Translations under genes and position numbers: made by a program
Assembly (NCBI GenBank): GCA_037074765.1
Contig: JBAMDO010000047.1
Coordinates: 62,001 to 126,000, forward strand
Direction: 5' to 3'
Length of the DNA stretch: 64,000 nt
From: Mansonella perstans
Taxonomy: Eukaryota; Nematoda; Chromadorea; Rhabditida; Onchocercidae
The notes under the pieces: generated by a model
Databases searched by the model: none
What the model was told of the DNA's origin: nothing
Seen by the model: the letters and a program-made list of their open reading frames with translations, nothing else
In this document: positions 63,244-64,000 of the stretch, piece after piece
Layout: every line of letters begins with the position of its first letter
How positions within the stretch are numbered: position 1 is the stretch's first letter

Positions 63244-64000
63244 TGTCCACTAGATCATTCACTGAATCAAATTCAAGCACCTCTCTCCCGGGTTTTCAAT
63301 TTAGGTCAAGATACGAATTGCGAATGAATTTATTTCTCCAAAGGGTAATTCTTTTTCGGGTTTTGGGTTGATATACGATAGACTGCGAATTCGGATATGC
63401 TTTTTGGAAGTTTTGGATTGTATACTTATTTGTTCTTTTTTTTTCGCTTTTTGTGGATTCACATCTAGATCAGTTATTAAGACTTGTACTATACATCATT
63501 AAAACCAGATCAGAACGCATCTATCTGTATATATCATGATTTTATCTAAAATATGATCTGATCTCTTTTTCCCGTATGAATTATTAATCTAACTTAATAT
63601 AGATGAATACTAGATATAAGGTCAAATCGTAGTAATAGATATAAGGTCAAGTCGTAGCTTAATATAGATGAATAATAGATATAAGGTCAAATCGTAGTAA
63701 GAGCTGCGATGTTCCTAGTTTTATTTATAACTATTGTATATTTCAGTAACCTCTTAAAAAGTCTTAAAAATTGAGAGATTTGATTTATAATTACGTCATT
63801 GATAAGAAGTAATTTATTGACTTACTGATTCTTTCGAATACTGTTGATAACAATTAGCCTGGCTTGAATTGAGCTTTTTGATTTGATACATTAATCGAAG
63901 TTAATTTTTACTTAAGAATAATTATTTTCTAGCAATGATTGTCTATTATTGTTGTTAATAATTATTTATCAACAATAATTTAAAATGCGTTAGCACTTAA
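63244..64000. other. Upstream flank of RFC5 with short tandem repeats
   Basis: 757 bp. It contains three copies of AGATATAAGGTCAARTCGTAG between about 63613 and 63697, two of them preceded by TTAATATAGATGAATA. The rest is AT-rich and without a visible gene; the RFC5 promoter is expected here. Confidence 0.6.

Overview
The window reads as nuclear DNA of a parasitic nematode, most likely a filarial or other spirurid. It is AT-rich, genes are split into many 50-300 bp exons, introns end in TTTCAG/TTGCAG-like acceptors, similar acceptors sit just before several start codons (as expected for spliced-leader trans-splicing), and the protein set is typically nematode (astacins with EGF and CUB domains, BCL7, MED30, a DHHC acyltransferase). 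The species assignment is inference. The gene models below were assembled by eye from codon phase, splice signals and protein-family knowledge; nothing was aligned by computer.

Layout, left to right. (1) 61-8355, minus strand: an astacin metalloprotease (prodomain, catalytic domain, EGF, start of a CUB domain), cut by the left window edge. (2) 13743-16872, plus: a ZDHHC5/8-type palmitoyltransferase. (3) About 17667-20667: an inverted repeat with ~545 bp arms and a 1.9 kb spacer. (4) 23442-32660, plus: an NRPS-like adenylation/carrier/thioester-reductase enzyme, followed at once (32862-34209) by a YdfG-like short-chain dehydrogenase that is either its C-terminal fusion or a separate, operon-spaced gene. 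(5) 37360-43756, plus: a hemopexin-type matrix metalloprotease with a GPI-signal-like tail. (6) 44494-45656, minus: BCL7, the SWI/SNF accessory subunit, with a small uncertain ORF just upstream. (7) 49214-56901, plus: a DPY-31/NAS-35-type astacin whose C-terminal thrombospondin repeat is interrupted by a TGA. (8) 58475-60442, minus: Mediator subunit MED30. (9) 61007-63243, minus: replication factor C subunit RFC5.

The three secreted or surface metalloproteases (two astacins and one MMP) are plausible cuticle or extracellular matrix processing enzymes. BCL7, MED30 and RFC5 are housekeeping nuclear genes; RFC5 and MED30 lie head-to-tail and could be co-transcribed.

The most unusual item is the A-T-R(+R) reductase system. 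Its domain order is that of the fungal NRPS-like glycine-betaine reductase (ATRR), and its adenylation domain lacks the aspartate that normally grips an alpha-amino group. Other points of note are three GC-AG introns forced by protein conservation, a six-copy 60-bp minisatellite inside an intron, paired G-quadruplex motifs, and the TGA at a conserved tryptophan position of the thrombospondin repeat.
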